Counted from the first letter of the stretch, positions 1 through 9,602 are shown. The stretch is 64,000 bases of DNA from Paractinoplanes ovalisporus (GCF_016834655.1 NZ_JAENHP010000003.1:62001-126000); one strand, 5' to 3'. Notes: generated from the letters alone by a model not told the origin. Translations and numbers: made by a program.

Positions 1-20
1 CGCCTGGCGGCGTCCCGCGA

Positions 21-51
21 AAGCCCGGTTCCAACACCGGGAGCCGGGCTT
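21..51. other. GC-rich inverted repeat
   Basis: AAGCCCGG at 21-28 pairs with CCGGGCTT at 44-51 around a 15-nt loop. No T-tract follows on either strand, so this is only a possible terminator or attenuator for a gene outside the window. The rest of 1-372 holds no gene I can support; the open frames there are shadows of GC-rich codon usage. Confidence 0.3.
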
Positions 52-306
52 CCACGGGCCACCACCAGACGAAATCTGGACCGCGCCTCGCTCCCACCCC
101 AGCTACGAAACAGACCCTAGCGTCCCTGCCATGAACACCGACCCGAAGCCCGTGTCCCGCCCCGTTTCGCTGCCGTCCCGTCCGCCGGTCCCGCCATCAG
201 CTCTACGCGCGCGCCGGGCCCGCCGAGCAAGACTGCGAGCCGCGGCCACAGCCGCCATCCGAAGGGCGGCCCAGTGATCCCGCCACGCCATCCACCTTCG
301 CAGTGA

Positions 307-400
307 CGCTCCTGGTCCAGCACCGGGTTCCGTCAGTGTGCGGCGGCGCTCCTGGTTCAGCGGGGCGTTCCATCAGCGTGCGGCGGCGCTCCCGGTCCGG
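307..400. repeat. 40-bp tandem repeat at sulfotransferase 3' end
   Basis: Units start at 307, 347 and 387 (period 40; about 2.3 copies), each opening with CGCTCCTGGT or CGCTCCCGGT and ending in GTGCGGCGG. The array runs across the sulfotransferase stop codon at 373, so the repeat supplies that protein's last codons. Confidence 0.75.
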
Positions 401-1266
401 TCGGGGCCGGTCGGCGGTCGTTCGATGTGTGGCGCCTCTGAACCGGTCGGGGCCGGCTGGGCGCCGTGCAACCACGTCAAGACGTCTGGTGGGGCCAAGC
501 CGGCGGCTCGGCGGTGGTAGGCGGCCAACTCGGGGGCGGTCAACAGCTCGGCGGCCGCGCCTGAGGTGCCTCGGCGGAAGAACGCGCGTGTGTCCTTGAA
601 GAAGTTCGGGACGAGGTGGCCGGCCCGGTCGCGCATGCGGGAGAACTCCGCCGACTCGATCAGCAGGGGCCACAGCTGCGGATGGACGGCGATACCCAGG
701 CGAGCCGCCAAGTAATACATCTGGCCGGGCAGGTCGGCGGCCATCTGGTCGTAGTGCATCAGCACCACGTTGGGCAGTCCCCGTCGTTGCCAGGCGTCGG
801 TGGCGTGGTGCAGCACGGCGGGCAGCGACTCGGGGCCCTCGTCGGTTCCGATCCAGTGCAGCAGTGCGGCGCGTGGGTCGAGGGCCGGAGCGCCGCGGTG
901 GTTGGCCAGGTGGTGGAACAGGGAGACCTGCGCGTCGAGAGGGTGGCGGCCACTCACCACGTACGTCACCTGGGGGTGATAGGGGAGACCATCGAGCGGG
1001 GTGTGGGTCTTGATGAAGCGCCGGTGCGGCTGGGCGGCCAGGCGGGCGTGGATGTGCGCGACGGGCTCGATCTGGTGGTCGAGCCACGGCGAGAGGTGCC
1101 ACAGCGGGGCCGGCAGCTCGGGGGTCTGGAAGATCAGCAGGCCGCAGATCGTCTGCAGCCAGGTCGTGCCGGTGCGGCGGCGGGTGCTGATCACAATGTC
1201 GCCGGGGCGGAACGGGAAACCGTGCCAGCGGGCACTGTCCTCTTCGGTCGTGAGGTAGCGCTGCAC
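373..1266 (-). CDS. Sulfotransferase family protein
   Basis: A 297-residue PAPS-dependent sulfotransferase of the Sulfotransfer_1 type, which would move a sulfuryl group to a hydroxyl of an unknown acceptor. The 5'-phosphosulfate loop is residues 27-37 (STRRRTGTTWL; the usual Lys is replaced by Arg). The 3'-phosphate-binding segment near residues 103-113 reads SGRHPLDAQVS, matching the family RxPxDxxxS pattern. No signal peptide or membrane segment, so cytosolic. It is divergent from the polyketide synthase at 1405 with 138 bp between them. The C-terminus is Pro/Arg/Gly-rich, and its last codons lie in a 40-bp tandem repeat, so the end may have been altered by repeat expansion. Family is confident; substrate unknown. 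Confidence 0.8.
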   Translation of the reverse strand: MQRYLTTEEDSARWHGFPFRPGDIVISTRRRTGTTWLQTICGLLIFQTPELPAPLWHLSPWLDHQIEPVAHIHARLAAQPHRRFIKTHTPLDGLPYHPQVTYVVSGRHPLDAQVSLFHHLANHRGAPALDPRAALLHWIGTDEGPESLPAVLHHATDAWQRRGLPNVVLMHYDQMAADLPGQMYYLAARLGIAVHPQLWPLLIESAEFSRMRDRAGHLVPNFFKDTRAFFRRGTSGAAAELLTAPELAAYHRRAAGLAPPDVLTWLHGAQPAPTGSEAPHIERPPTGPDRTGSAAAR

Positions 1267-1404
1267 GAGCGGACATTAACAGACGTCAGATAGTCCGGAT
1301 AACGCCGCGAATACGAGCCAAAATGCCGCTATGAAAGGCGGGGTGGCGGGCCTGTCCGGCATTCGATAGCGTTCTCGCCGAACCAGTCAAGCGGGGGCGT
1401 TTGG

Positions 1405-2493
1405 ATGATCAATAATGGTCCGGGTCATGCGGTGATCGCTTCGGTCGCAAGCGCATTTCCGGACGTTTCGTATTCGCAGGACGAGGTTGGCGCGCTGCTC
1501 GGCCTCGACAACCCGGTGGCCCGCAAACTGCTCGCCGCCCCGCACATCCGCAGCCGTCGTCTGTTCCTGCCGCCGGCCGATCCGGTGACCGGTCGTGTCC
1601 CCGACGAGTCGCCCGCCGAGCTGCACGCCAAGTTCCGTCGCGGCGCCCTCGAGATCGGCGGCCGGGCGATCGCGTCCTCCCTCAAAGCGGCGGCCCTCAC
1701 CCCGTCCGACGTGGGATATCTGCTCTGCGTCACCTCCACCGGCTTCCTCGTGCCCGGGCTCAGCTCGCTGTTCTCCCGCGAGCTCGGCTTCCACCCCGCG
1801 CTGCTGCGCGCCGACGTGGTCGGCATGGGCTGCAATGCCGGCCTCAACGGCATGAACCCTCTTGTGCAATGGGTGCGCAACCACCCGGGACGGGTCGCTC
1901 TTCTCGTCTGCTGCGAAATCAATTCTGCCATGTACGTGCGTGACGAAAGCGCGCGTACGGGAATGGTGAACAGCCTCTTCGGTGACGGCGCCGCGGCCGC
2001 GGTCGTGACCAGTGAGGCGAGCGGAATCCGGCCGTACGTGCGCGATTTTGAAAGCTTTTGCATGCCCGACCGGTGGGATGCCATGCGCTTCGACTGGAAC
2101 GACGACGTGGGGAAGTGGAGTTTTCATCTCGACCGCGACATCCCGTACGTCATCGGAGACAATGTCTCGAAGCCCGTCGGCCGATTGCTGGAACGCAACG
2201 GGCTCCGACCGGAATCGATCAGCCACTGGGTGCTGCACACCGGCGGCGGCGCGGTGATCGACGGCGCTCGGCGCAGCCTCGGCCTGACCGAACACGCCGT
2301 GCGGCACACCCGGTCGGTCCTGCGCGACTTCGGCAACATCTCCAGCGGCAGCTTCCTGGTCAGCCTGGAACGCCTGCTCGACGAGGGTTCGGCCCGGCCC
2401 GGCGAGCACGGCGTGATGATCACGATGGGGCCGGGGGCGCAGATCGAGGCGGCGCTGATCGAGTTCGCCGCCGGGCGGGAGGCCCAGCCATGA
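1405..2493 (+). CDS. Type III polyketide synthase, DpgA-like
   Basis: A 362-residue thiolase-fold condensing enzyme. The catalytic triad is visible as Cys143 (GMGCNAGLNGMN), His278 (LHTGGGA) and Asn311 (FGNISSGS). The block around Cys and the VNSLFGDGAAA segment resemble DpgA, which condenses four malonyl-CoA into 3,5-dihydroxyphenylacetyl-CoA in glycopeptide antibiotic producers, more than the chalcone or THN synthases. No DpgB, DpgC or DpgD homologue is nearby, so the product here is unknown. Its TGA overlaps the next gene's ATG (ATGA at 2490-2493), indicating translational coupling to a cytochrome b5/desaturase. A chain-elongating aromatic or alkyl-resorcinol synthase is an alternative. 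Confidence 0.8.
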   Translation: MINNGPGHAVIASVASAFPDVSYSQDEVGALLGLDNPVARKLLAAPHIRSRRLFLPPADPVTGRVPDESPAELHAKFRRGALEIGGRAIASSLKAAALTPSDVGYLLCVTSTGFLVPGLSSLFSRELGFHPALLRADVVGMGCNAGLNGMNPLVQWVRNHPGRVALLVCCEINSAMYVRDESARTGMVNSLFGDGAAAAVVTSEASGIRPYVRDFESFCMPDRWDAMRFDWNDDVGKWSFHLDRDIPYVIGDNVSKPVGRLLERNGLRPESISHWVLHTGGGAVIDGARRSLGLTEHAVRHTRSVLRDFGNISSGSFLVSLERLLDEGSARPGEHGVMITMGPGAQIEAALIEFAAGREAQP

Positions 2494-3968
2494 CCGACGA
2501 CGTGCGCAGCTCACCCCGCACCGGCACGGTTCTGCCCGAAGGACGTCCGTTCTGGATCGTCGACGGCCGCGCGTACGACCTCACCGAATGGGCGAAGATC
2601 CACCCGGGCGGCGCGACGTGGTTCGGTCCCAGCCAGGGCCGCGACATCAGCGCGCTCATCCACACCTACCACCGTGACCCCGTACGGCTGCGGAAGTTCC
2701 TTTCCCGGTACGAGATCGAGGGCTTCACCGAAAGTGACGTGCTGCCCAAACTGGGCGTGCCGCCGTTCCTGCTCGAACCCGATTTCGACGCCGCCCGCGA
2801 CCTGCCCCGGCTCGACTACGCCGACGAGGGCAGCCTGCTGGCCGACATCCGTACGGCGGTGAACGCGAAGTTCTCCAAGCGCGACCTGAAACGGCTCGAC
2901 CGCCGGTTCGACCTGGTCACGGGGGCGATCGGCCTGGCCCACGTGGCGATGCTGGCCCTGTTCGTGGGTGGGTTCGCGCCGGCCTGGACGTTCGTGATCG
3001 TGATGGTGCTGACCCGTACCTCGCTGGCCGGCGCCGGGCACTACCACCTGCACCGGCGCTGGAACGACAAGCGTCGCCTGCAGACGCCGCTGGGCAAGGC
3101 GCTGTTCGACATCAACTACGTGGGGACGAGCCTGATCGGCACGGACGGGCATGTGCTGCTGCACCACCCTTACATGGGTTCCGGCGCCGACGTGAAGAAG
3201 ACGTTCTTCGACGGCATGCTGCGGCTGCATCCGCTGCTGCGCGTCCCTGGCTACACGGTGCACAAACTGGGCATCTGCCTGCTCGGTCTGTCCATGCGGG
3301 CGCGCGAGATCGCGCGTTTCGAGCAGAGCGGCGGCAACGCGGCGATCCGGGCCGACTTCTGGCTCGTCCGGGCGTGGCTCCTCGTCGAACTGGTGGCGTG
3401 CGTGGTGACCGGGCACTGGCTGGCCTGGTTCGTGCAGTTCTTCCTCACTCTGTGGTTCAACACGTTCCTGGTCGTGTCGAGCCACGACTTCGAAGACGAC
3501 GCGCCCGACGACCTCTCGGTGATTCCGGTGGCACTGCGTGACGACTGGGCGGCCAACCAGATCTGCCTCAGCTACGACCTGACGATCGTCGGCAACCGCT
3601 GGATCGACCTGTGGCTGAGCGCCGGCCTGAGCCCGCACCGGGTGCATCACGTGCTGCCCTACCAGGCGTCGGGCTTCGCCAACCTCAAAACCGAGGCCAC
3701 CGTACGGGCGGTGGCCGAGCGCGCCGGCATCACCTGGGAGAGGCCGCGCAACCTGCTGTTCAACCGTTTCCCCGCGGTGATCCGTCACTACCTGTTCTGC
3801 CCGGCGAAGCCGTTGCCCCCGCCCCCGCCACCGGTCGGCGACAACCCGATCCGGTCGGCAGGCGGCCTCCCGATCCCGCCGGGCCCGGCCGTCCGCCCGA
3901 TCCGGATGGGCCAACTCGGGATGATCGCCCGCTACACAGCAGACGGCTTCCGCGGCGTCGGTGTGTAA
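2490..3968 (+). CDS. Cytochrome b5-fatty acid desaturase fusion
   Basis: A 492-residue membrane protein. Residues about 15-75 form a cytochrome b5-like haem domain with the HPGG motif (AKIHPGGATWF) and a distal HTYH. The rest is a membrane desaturase/hydroxylase with His-rich boxes: GHYHLHRR, HVLLHHPYMG, SSHDFED and SPHRVHHVLPYQ, giving the HxxHH and terminal HxxHH iron ligands, separated by hydrophobic segments. The fused b5 domain would pass electrons to the di-iron centre. The ATG at 2490 is chosen because it overlaps the polyketide synthase stop; the frame stays open upstream only as antisense-like noise. The C-terminus is Pro-rich. Coupling suggests it desaturates or hydroxylates the polyketide or its acyl starter. 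Confidence 0.85.
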   Translation: MTDDVRSSPRTGTVLPEGRPFWIVDGRAYDLTEWAKIHPGGATWFGPSQGRDISALIHTYHRDPVRLRKFLSRYEIEGFTESDVLPKLGVPPFLLEPDFDAARDLPRLDYADEGSLLADIRTAVNAKFSKRDLKRLDRRFDLVTGAIGLAHVAMLALFVGGFAPAWTFVIVMVLTRTSLAGAGHYHLHRRWNDKRRLQTPLGKALFDINYVGTSLIGTDGHVLLHHPYMGSGADVKKTFFDGMLRLHPLLRVPGYTVHKLGICLLGLSMRAREIARFEQSGGNAAIRADFWLVRAWLLVELVACVVTGHWLAWFVQFFLTLWFNTFLVVSSHDFEDDAPDDLSVIPVALRDDWAANQICLSYDLTIVGNRWIDLWLSAGLSPHRVHHVLPYQASGFANLKTEATVRAVAERAGITWERPRNLLFNRFPAVIRHYLFCPAKPLPPPPPPVGDNPIRSAGGLPIPPGPAVRPIRMGQLGMIARYTADGFRGVGV

Positions 3969-4472
3969 CCGCAGCGCCGTCCCAGCAGCGACCCACGGTC
4001 CGTCCGACAGGCACCCGTGGGGTGGTTCGGTGTTGCGCGGTTGAGCGTTTCTGCGCACCGGAATCGTCCTGGGAACTGCGGAGACCGACGCTCGGCGGCC
4101 GGGCCCGACCTGGGGGATGCCGACGGTAACCCGAAATGGGATGTGGTTCGTGGGCGGGTCGATGTCGCGCGGTTGGTGTTCGGAGGTCGGCTGTTCGTGC
4201 GCGGGTTGTTCGTTTGGCGGCTCGATGTTTGCGCGTTTGGCTGTCTCTGCGCGAATTGCTCGCAGGCAGCGCAGGCTTTGTGCGGATGTTCGTTGTGGAT
4301 GACTCGAGCATGAGGGGTGCTCGTTGTGGATGGGCGGGATGCTCGTTGCGGACTGGTCGAACATGAGGGGATGACCGGTTGTCGGGGCGGCAGTTCGAAC
4401 GTCACCCCGACGGTGGACGGGGTCGTGAGGCAGGCCGCGAGCACGGCCGCGACGTTCGGTGCCGGCGGATCG
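3969..4472. other. Gene-free stretch with degenerate short repeats
   Basis: This 504-bp gap between converging genes has no convincing gene. From about 4140 to 4370 it holds degenerate short repeats built on TGTTCGT/TGCTCGTTG and GGTCGNNC units, for example TGCTCGTTGTGGATG with near copies at about 4287, 4318 and 4350. The look is of an old, decayed minisatellite. Confidence 0.4.
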
Positions 4473-4871
4473 TCACAGAGGGATCAGGCCGGCGTCGGTT
4501 GGGCGGAAGCCGCATCGGTCCAGGTAGAAGTGCCTCAGATGCGGCTCGAAGTCGACGTGCAGCCACTCGCAGCCCGCGGCCCGTGCCTCGGTGGTGGCGG
4601 CCTCGACCAGGGCCGTTCCGATGCCGGAGTGCTGCTCGGCCGGGTCGACGGCGGTGTCCAGCAGGAACGCGTGAGTGCCGCCGTCCCAGCAGACCTGGAC
4701 GAAGCCCACGAGCCGCGTTCCGGAGAAAGCGCCGACCCAGGTCATTGCGTGTCGCGAGAGGCGTGCCGCCCATGGCGTCACCACCGCCGGATCGCCGCCG
4801 AACGCTCGCGCGTGCAGCGTGCTCAGCGTGGCGTCGTCGACCGGGAAGCGCGTAACGAGCGTGATCGTCAT
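4473..4871 (-). CDS. GNAT family N-acetyltransferase
   Basis: A 132-residue GCN5-related acetyltransferase. The acetyl-CoA binding motif A is visible as LLDTAVDPAEQHSGIGTALVEAA (pyrophosphate loop QHSGIG, a variant of Q/RxxGxG/A) in the middle, followed by the beta-5 strand WLHVDFEP and the C-terminal FYLDRCGF typical of the fold. Length is standard for a single-domain GNAT. It lies 26 bp downstream of the DUF402 gene on the same strand, so the two may be co-transcribed. Acceptor substrate not predictable. Confidence 0.85.
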   Translation of the reverse strand: MTITLVTRFPVDDATLSTLHARAFGGDPAVVTPWAARLSRHAMTWVGAFSGTRLVGFVQVCWDGGTHAFLLDTAVDPAEQHSGIGTALVEAATTEARAAGCEWLHVDFEPHLRHFYLDRCGFRPTDAGLIPL

Positions 4872-4897
4872 GGGGCAAGGAGACCACGCCGGACCGT

Positions 4898-5560
4898 TCA
4901 GATGAGCTCATTGATGGCGCTCGGCCGGTCCCAGCCCGTGGCGGGTAAGGCGGGCACCGGCCAGGCCGGGTCGGGCCGGAAGTCGAGCCACGCGCCGTCG
5001 AAGGGGAACGCGGCAGCTTCGATGTCTTTGATGACACGCTCGCCCTCGGCGCGGATGTCGGCGGCCTGGTCGGCGGTCCAGTAGTCGGGGTGACCGACGC
5101 GTTCGAGGTATTCGCCCTCGTCCTTCCACTGCCACTGCCGGTCCGGCATGACCACGATGTCGAGGGCGTGGTCGGATGTGTCGACGCCGGCCAGGTCGTC
5201 GTCGGCCCACCGTGCGGGTGGTGCTTCGAGATTGACGTACCAGCAATGGAGCGTGAAGTCGGGGTTGAACATCGACCACACGGAATGTGCGTGGTCGGGC
5301 CGGAACAGGTGCAGGACATGCAGACCGGTCCAGGTCAGTGACGCGAGCCGCCACTCGACGGTGTGGCGCGCGTGAAAGGGGATTTCGCGCCGGTCACGGC
5401 CGTCGGCAGTGCGGCGGAAGAGCCAAGGCGTGCCGATGGGCCGCCAGGTCAGGATGCCCCGCTCGTCATCGGCGATGACCCGTTGCGGCATGACGCCGAT
5501 GAGCTGTCCGTTCCCCCGGTAGTCCCGATAGAGCACATCATCGCCGACAGCAAAGGTCAT
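4898..5560 (-). CDS. DUF402 domain protein
   Basis: A 220-residue soluble protein of the DUF402 family. The diagnostic segments are WYVNLEAP, the acidic stretch DHALDIVVMPDRQWQWKDEGEYLERV and an N-terminal SH3-like barrel with two conserved aromatic strands. Characterised relatives are FomD, a cytidylyl-hydroxypropylphosphonate hydrolase, and nucleoside tri/diphosphate phosphatases, in which the Asp/Glu cluster binds divalent metal. A nucleotide or nucleotide-conjugate hydrolase is therefore likely, but the substrate is open. Standing between a methyltransferase and an acetyltransferase on one strand, it has no clear pathway context. Confidence 0.75.
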   Translation of the reverse strand: MTFAVGDDVLYRDYRGNGQLIGVMPQRVIADDERGILTWRPIGTPWLFRRTADGRDRREIPFHARHTVEWRLASLTWTGLHVLHLFRPDHAHSVWSMFNPDFTLHCWYVNLEAPPARWADDDLAGVDTSDHALDIVVMPDRQWQWKDEGEYLERVGHPDYWTADQAADIRAEGERVIKDIEAAAFPFDGAWLDFRPDPAWPVPALPATGWDRPSAINELI

Positions 5561-5614
5561 GGGCGGAGGCTATCGGAGCTGATCAAGGAGAACGGTTGCT
5601 TGTCGAGGCCGGTC

Positions 5615-6397
5615 TTACGAGCGCGGAGCGAGGGGTCGCAGCTTGAAGATCAGGATTCCCAGGTATTTGTTCATCCACGCCTGCTTGTGCGGGTAACGGC
5701 GTGCGGCTTCGGCGCTGAGCCGGGGCTCGTCGGCGGTCTCGATCCACAGGCCGGCCGCGCTGAACACGTTGAGCAGGTCGGACATGGTGTAGGTGCGTTT
5801 TGTCAGCGCGATGTGGTCGTTCCAGCCGGTGCGGTATGTGTAGTCGGCCGTAGAGAAGTATTCCTCGCCCACCGTGGTTCCGTTCTGTTCGGCGCGTTCC
5901 ACGGCGTAGCGGATGGGCTGCGTTCTCGTGAGCAGGATGAAACCGTCCCGATTCAGCATCGACCGCGCGGCCCGCAAGGTGTGTACGGGGTCTTTGGCGT
6001 AGCCGAACGACTGCAGGAACAGGATCCGGTCGAATGTGCGGCCACGCAGTTCGGGTAACGATTCCGGGTCGGACAGATCGCCCCGGATCAGCTCGGCGCC
6101 GGTCGGCGGGGGAGTGATGAAGTTTCCCGCGACATCGACGCCGGCGCAGTCGACCGCGCCGTCGCGGAGCAGCTCGGCCAGCTTGCCGCCGTTGCCGCAG
6201 CCCAGGTCGAGAATCGAGCGGCCGCTGACATCGCCGAGCATGTCCCGCTCGGCCGGCCACTCGACCAGCCGGTCCAGGGAGTCTTCCCGGGCGCGCGCCT
6301 GCTCGTAGTCCGCGGTGAGCTCCTGCCACGCCCGACTCGAATCCGGGACGCTGTCGCCGTCAGTCCTCGCCACCGACTGGCGGTCATGTGCCGTCAT
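5615..6397 (-). CDS. SAM-dependent class I methyltransferase
   Basis: A Rossmann-fold methyltransferase, 260 residues from the ATG at 6397; an upstream in-frame ATG at 6448 would add 17 residues of low-complexity sequence. Motif I is ILDLGCGNGGKLAELL, followed by the acidic GVDVAG (SAM ribose binding), RGDLSDPESLPELRG and FDRILFLQSFGYAKDP. The arrangement fits small-molecule methyltransferases of the Methyltransf_11/25 type. Target unknown. It lies downstream of a broken HAD gene and upstream of the DUF402 gene, all on one strand. Confidence 0.8.
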   Translation of the reverse strand: MTAHDRQSVARTDGDSVPDSSRAWQELTADYEQARAREDSLDRLVEWPAERDMLGDVSGRSILDLGCGNGGKLAELLRDGAVDCAGVDVAGNFITPPPTGAELIRGDLSDPESLPELRGRTFDRILFLQSFGYAKDPVHTLRAARSMLNRDGFILLTRTQPIRYAVERAEQNGTTVGEEYFSTADYTYRTGWNDHIALTKRTYTMSDLLNVFSAAGLWIETADEPRLSAEAARRYPHKQAWMNKYLGILIFKLRPLAPRS

Positions 6398-6454
6398 GCC
6401 CGGGAGCGTAGTCGGTGCCGGACGACACATCGTGGGGTCTGAACCCACTGCACT

Positions 6455-6786
6455 TCAGGCGGTAAGCAGTCCATGAGCGCTCAACTCGCTCATCAAGTGC
6501 GCGTTGCTTCGATAGCGCACGGCCGCGATTCCGGCCGCGCGGGCGCCGGCCACATAGCCGGAACTGTCCTGATCAGCTCGCCGTCGCCGACCAGGGCCCG
6601 CGCCTCGGCCGGGTCGTTGATCAGCTCGTGCTGGAACGCCAGGAAGCCCGACTTCCATGCGTAGTCGTGCTCGATGGCGGCCACGAAGGCGGCGCGGGGG
6701 AACTGCAGCACGCCGTCGACGTCGAGCAACAGCGTGTCGATCAGCGGAGGCGTCACCTCCCGGGGCGTCGCATCGACGGGGTTCAT
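6455..6786 (-). pseudogene. Decayed HAD-family hydrolase
   Basis: Two halves of one gene lie in different frames. From the ATG at 6786 the reading gives LIDTLLLDVDGVLQFPRAAF, HAD motif I with the nucleophile Asp. In the next frame, ending at 6455, comes GYVAGARAAGIAAVRYRS and the terminal SAHGLL, which match the region after motif IV of HAD phosphatases. The two meet near 6560-6570 with no room for motifs II and III, so about 100 residues were deleted as well as the frame changed. A full family member has about 200 residues. It cannot make a working enzyme. Confidence 0.7.
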
Positions 6787-6826
6787 CGGTTCATCCCATC
6801 ATGCCGGGGCGCCGTCGAGACCTGGC

Positions 6827-6840
6827 TGTTATCGATAACA
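6827..6840. promoter_or_regulatory. LacI-type operator before sugar ABC operon
   Basis: TGTTATCGATAACA is a perfect 14-bp palindrome, 109 bp before the substrate-binding protein start. Its CG centre and TGTTA/TAACA arms are typical of LacI-family sites in actinobacteria. No LacI gene is adjacent, so the regulator would act in trans. Downstream, GTGTGA-ccgt-TCACAC (6892-6907) is a second inverted repeat, and TTGACA at 6879 could be a -35 box. Confidence 0.6.
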
Positions 6841-6948
6841 ACGTTTCGACCAAATGTCGGCAACGTTGCTCGGAACGGTTGACACCCGTTCGTGTGACCG
6901 TTCACACTCGACCGCACTCCCGCTCCGACGCACCCCAAGGAGTTCCGC

Positions 6949-8076
6949 ATGAGACTGTCCAGGATGGGCGCGGTGATGTCCGTCGCTGTGCTCGCCACTT
7001 CCCTGGCCGCATGTGGTTCCAGTGAGAAGACTGTCGACCAGCAAGCCGGCACCGGCGACACCACGGGCGCCCTGATCGGTGTCACCATGCCCACCCGCTC
7101 CTCGGAGCGGTGGATCAGCGACGGTGACAACCTCAAGAAGCAGCTCGAAGCGCTCGGCTACAAGGTCGACCTCCAATACGCCGAAGACAAGATTCCGACC
7201 CAGACCCAGCAGCTCGACAACCAGATCACCAAGGGCGCCAAGCTCCTGATCATCGCGTCGATCGACGGCACCGCGATCACCACCCAGCTCGAGAACGCGA
7301 AGGCCAACAACATCCCGGTCATCGCGTACGACCGGCTCATCCGCGAGAGCCCGAACGTGGACTACTACGCCACTTTCGACAACTTCAAGGTCGGTGTGCA
7401 GCAGGCGACGTCGCTGCTCACGGGTCTGAAGGTGCTCAAGGAGGACGGCTCGGCGGGCGAGGCCAAGGGCCCGTTCAACATCGAGCTGTTCGCGGGCTCA
7501 CCCGACGACAACAACGCCACGTTCTTCTTCAACGGCGCGATGAGCGTGCTCAAGCCGAAGATCGACGACGGCACCCTGGTCGTCAAGAGCAAGCAGACCG
7601 ACTTCAAGACGGTCGCGATCCTGCGCTGGCAGGCCAAGACGGCTCAGGACCGCATGGAGAACCTGCTGACCTCCACCTATCGCTCGGGCGCCAAGGTCGA
7701 CGGGGTGCTTTCCCCGTACGACGGACTGTCGATCGGCATTCTGTCGGCGCTCAAGAGCAACGGTTACGGAACCGCCGCGCAGCCCTACCCCGTCGTGACC
7801 GGGCAGGACGCCGAGCAGGCCTCGGTCAAGTCGATCATCCGTAACGAGCAGTACTCGACGATCTACAAGGACACCCGCGAGCTGGCCAAGACCACGGTCG
7901 CGATGGCCGACGCCGTTCTCAAGGGGCAGACGCCGCAGACCAACAACACGACGGACTACGACAACGGCAAGAAGGTCGTCCCGTCGATGCTGCTCGAGTC
8001 GGTGATCGTCGACAAGGCGAACTACAAGAAGGAACTCATCGACACCGGCTACTACACCGAGTCCCAGCTCAACTGA
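6949..8076 (+). CDS. chvE: Sugar ABC transporter substrate-binding lipoprotein
   Basis: A 375-residue periplasmic-binding-type lipoprotein. The signal peptide ends in the lipobox LAAC (residues 19-22), so the mature protein is anchored to the membrane outer face. The body matches the ChvE/multiple-sugar-binding family: [56 protein letters not shown] and the C-terminal [13 protein letters not shown]. ChvE proteins bind aldoses such as glucose, xylose, arabinose and galactose. The stop shares a base with the next gene's ATG (TGATG at 8074-8078). An upstream LacI-like palindrome suggests sugar-responsive repression. Confidence 0.88.
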   Translation: MRLSRMGAVMSVAVLATSLAACGSSEKTVDQQAGTGDTTGALIGVTMPTRSSERWISDGDNLKKQLEALGYKVDLQYAEDKIPTQTQQLDNQITKGAKLLIIASIDGTAITTQLENAKANNIPVIAYDRLIRESPNVDYYATFDNFKVGVQQATSLLTGLKVLKEDGSAGEAKGPFNIELFAGSPDDNNATFFFNGAMSVLKPKIDDGTLVVKSKQTDFKTVAILRWQAKTAQDRMENLLTSTYRSGAKVDGVLSPYDGLSIGILSALKSNGYGTAAQPYPVVTGQDAEQASVKSIIRNEQYSTIYKDTRELAKTTVAMADAVLKGQTPQTNNTTDYDNGKKVVPSMLLESVIVDKANYKKELIDTGYYTESQLN

Positions 8077-9602
8077 TGACCGACTCCATCCTGCGCATGC
8101 GGGGCATCTCCAAGACCTTCCCGGGCGTACGGGCCCTGGACGACGTCAACCTGGAGGTGCTCCGCGGCGAGATCCACGCGATCTGCGGGGAGAACGGCGC
8201 CGGCAAGAGCACCCTGATGAAGGTGCTCTCCGGCGTCTACCCGCACGGCGACTACACCGGTGAGATCGAGTTCGAGGGTCAGGAGTGCCGGTTCCACGGC
8301 ATCCGCGACAGCGAGCACCGCGGCATCGTGATCATCCACCAGGAGCTCGCGCTCGCGCCCAACCTGTCGATCGCCGAGAACATCTTCCTCGGCAACGAAC
8401 AGTCCCGGCGTGGCCTGATCGACTGGAACCGTACGAACGCGGCCGCCGCCGAGCTGATGCGGCGAGTCGGCCTGCGCGAGAACCCGGTTACGCCGGTGCT
8501 GGACATCGGCGTCGGCAAGCAGCAGCTCGTCGAGATCGCCAAGGCGCTGTCCAAGCGGGTCAAGCTGCTCATCCTCGACGAGCCCACCGCGGCGCTCAAC
8601 GACGAGGACTCGGCGCACCTGCTCGGGTTGCTGCGCGGCCTGCGTGACGAGGGCATCACCTGCGTGATCATCTCGCACAAGCTGAACGAGGTTCTCGAGA
8701 TCGCCGACCGGGTGACCATCCTGCGCGACGGCCGGACGATCACCACGCTCGAGGCGGCCGGCCTGACCGAGGACCGCATCATCAGCGGCATGGTCGGGCG
8801 CGACCTCGACCACCGGTTCCCGCCCCACGAGCCGACGATCGGCGACGAGATCCTGCGGGTCGAGGACTGGACCGTGCACAGCCCGACCCAGCACGGCCGG
8901 CTGCTCGTCTCCGGGGCCAGCTTCACGCTGCGCCGGGGCGAGATCGTCGGGCTGGCCGGGCTGATGGGCGCCGGGCGCACCGAGCTGGCCATGAGCATCT
9001 TCGGCCGGGCCTACGGCACCGGGATCAGCGGGCGGATCTTCAAGGACGGCCGGGAGATCCGGTTGCGGTCCGTCGGCGAGGCCATCGCGCACGGCATCGC
9101 GTACGCGACCGAGGACCGTAAACGCTACGGGCTCAACCTGATCGAGGACATCAAACGCAACGTCTCGGCCGCCGCCCTGCGCAAACTCGCGCGGCGGGGC
9201 TGGGTCGACGACAACGAGGAATACCGGGTCGCCGACTCGTACCGGAAAAGCCTGAACATCAAGGCGCCCGGCGTCTCGAGCATCACCGGCAAACTCTCGG
9301 GCGGCAACCAGCAGAAGGTCGTGCTGTCCAAGTGGATCTTCACCGACCCCGACGTGCTGATCCTCGACGAGCCCACCCGCGGCATCGACGTCGGCGCCAA
9401 GTACGAGATCTACACGATCATCAACCGGCTCGCGGACGAGGGCAAGGCGGTGCTGCTGATCTCGAGCGAGCTGCCCGAGCTGCTCGGGCTCTGCGACCGC
9501 ATCTACACCCTCTCGGCCGGGCGGATCACCGGTGAGGTGCCGCGGGCCGAGGCCACCCAGGAAGGGCTCATGACCCTCATGACTTCGGAGGCACCGCGGT
9601 GA
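8076..9602 (+). CDS. gguA: Sugar ABC transporter ATP-binding protein
   Basis: A 508-residue duplicated ATPase of the monosaccharide CUT2 type. The first half has Walker [13 protein letters not shown], a degenerate signature ([13 protein letters not shown]) and Walker [14 protein letters not shown]. The second half has a degenerate loop ([16 protein letters not shown]), signature [14 protein letters not shown] and Walker [21 protein letters not shown]. The asymmetry between halves is normal for XylG/GguA proteins. It overlaps both neighbours, so the three subunits are made in one translationally coupled operon. Confidence 0.92.
   Translation: MTDSILRMRGISKTFPGVRALDDVNLEVLRGEIHAICGENGAGKSTLMKVLSGVYPHGDYTGEIEFEGQECRFHGIRDSEHRGIVIIHQELALAPNLSIAENIFLGNEQSRRGLIDWNRTNAAAAELMRRVGLRENPVTPVLDIGVGKQQLVEIAKALSKRVKLLILDEPTAALNDEDSAHLLGLLRGLRDEGITCVIISHKLNEVLEIADRVTILRDGRTITTLEAAGLTEDRIISGMVGRDLDHRFPPHEPTIGDEILRVEDWTVHSPTQHGRLLVSGASFTLRRGEIVGLAGLMGAGRTELAMSIFGRAYGTGISGRIFKDGREIRLRSVGEAIAHGIAYATEDRKRYGLNLIEDIKRNVSAAALRKLARRGWVDDNEEYRVADSYRKSLNIKAPGVSSITGKLSGGNQQKVVLSKWIFTDPDVLILDEPTRGIDVGAKYEIYTIINRLADEGKAVLLISSELPELLGLCDRIYTLSAGRITGEVPRAEATQEGLMTLMTSEAPR

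Noticed and set aside
1405..2493. KAS III (FabH) for fatty acid synthesis.
   Set aside because: Spacing of Cys, His and Asn and the VNSLFGDGAAA block match type III polyketide synthases of the DpgA group rather than FabH.
6892..6907. A Crp binding site (GTGTGA-n4-TCACAC) before the ChvE-like gene.
   Set aside because: The spacer is 4 nt where Crp-type sites have 6, so the match is not convincing.
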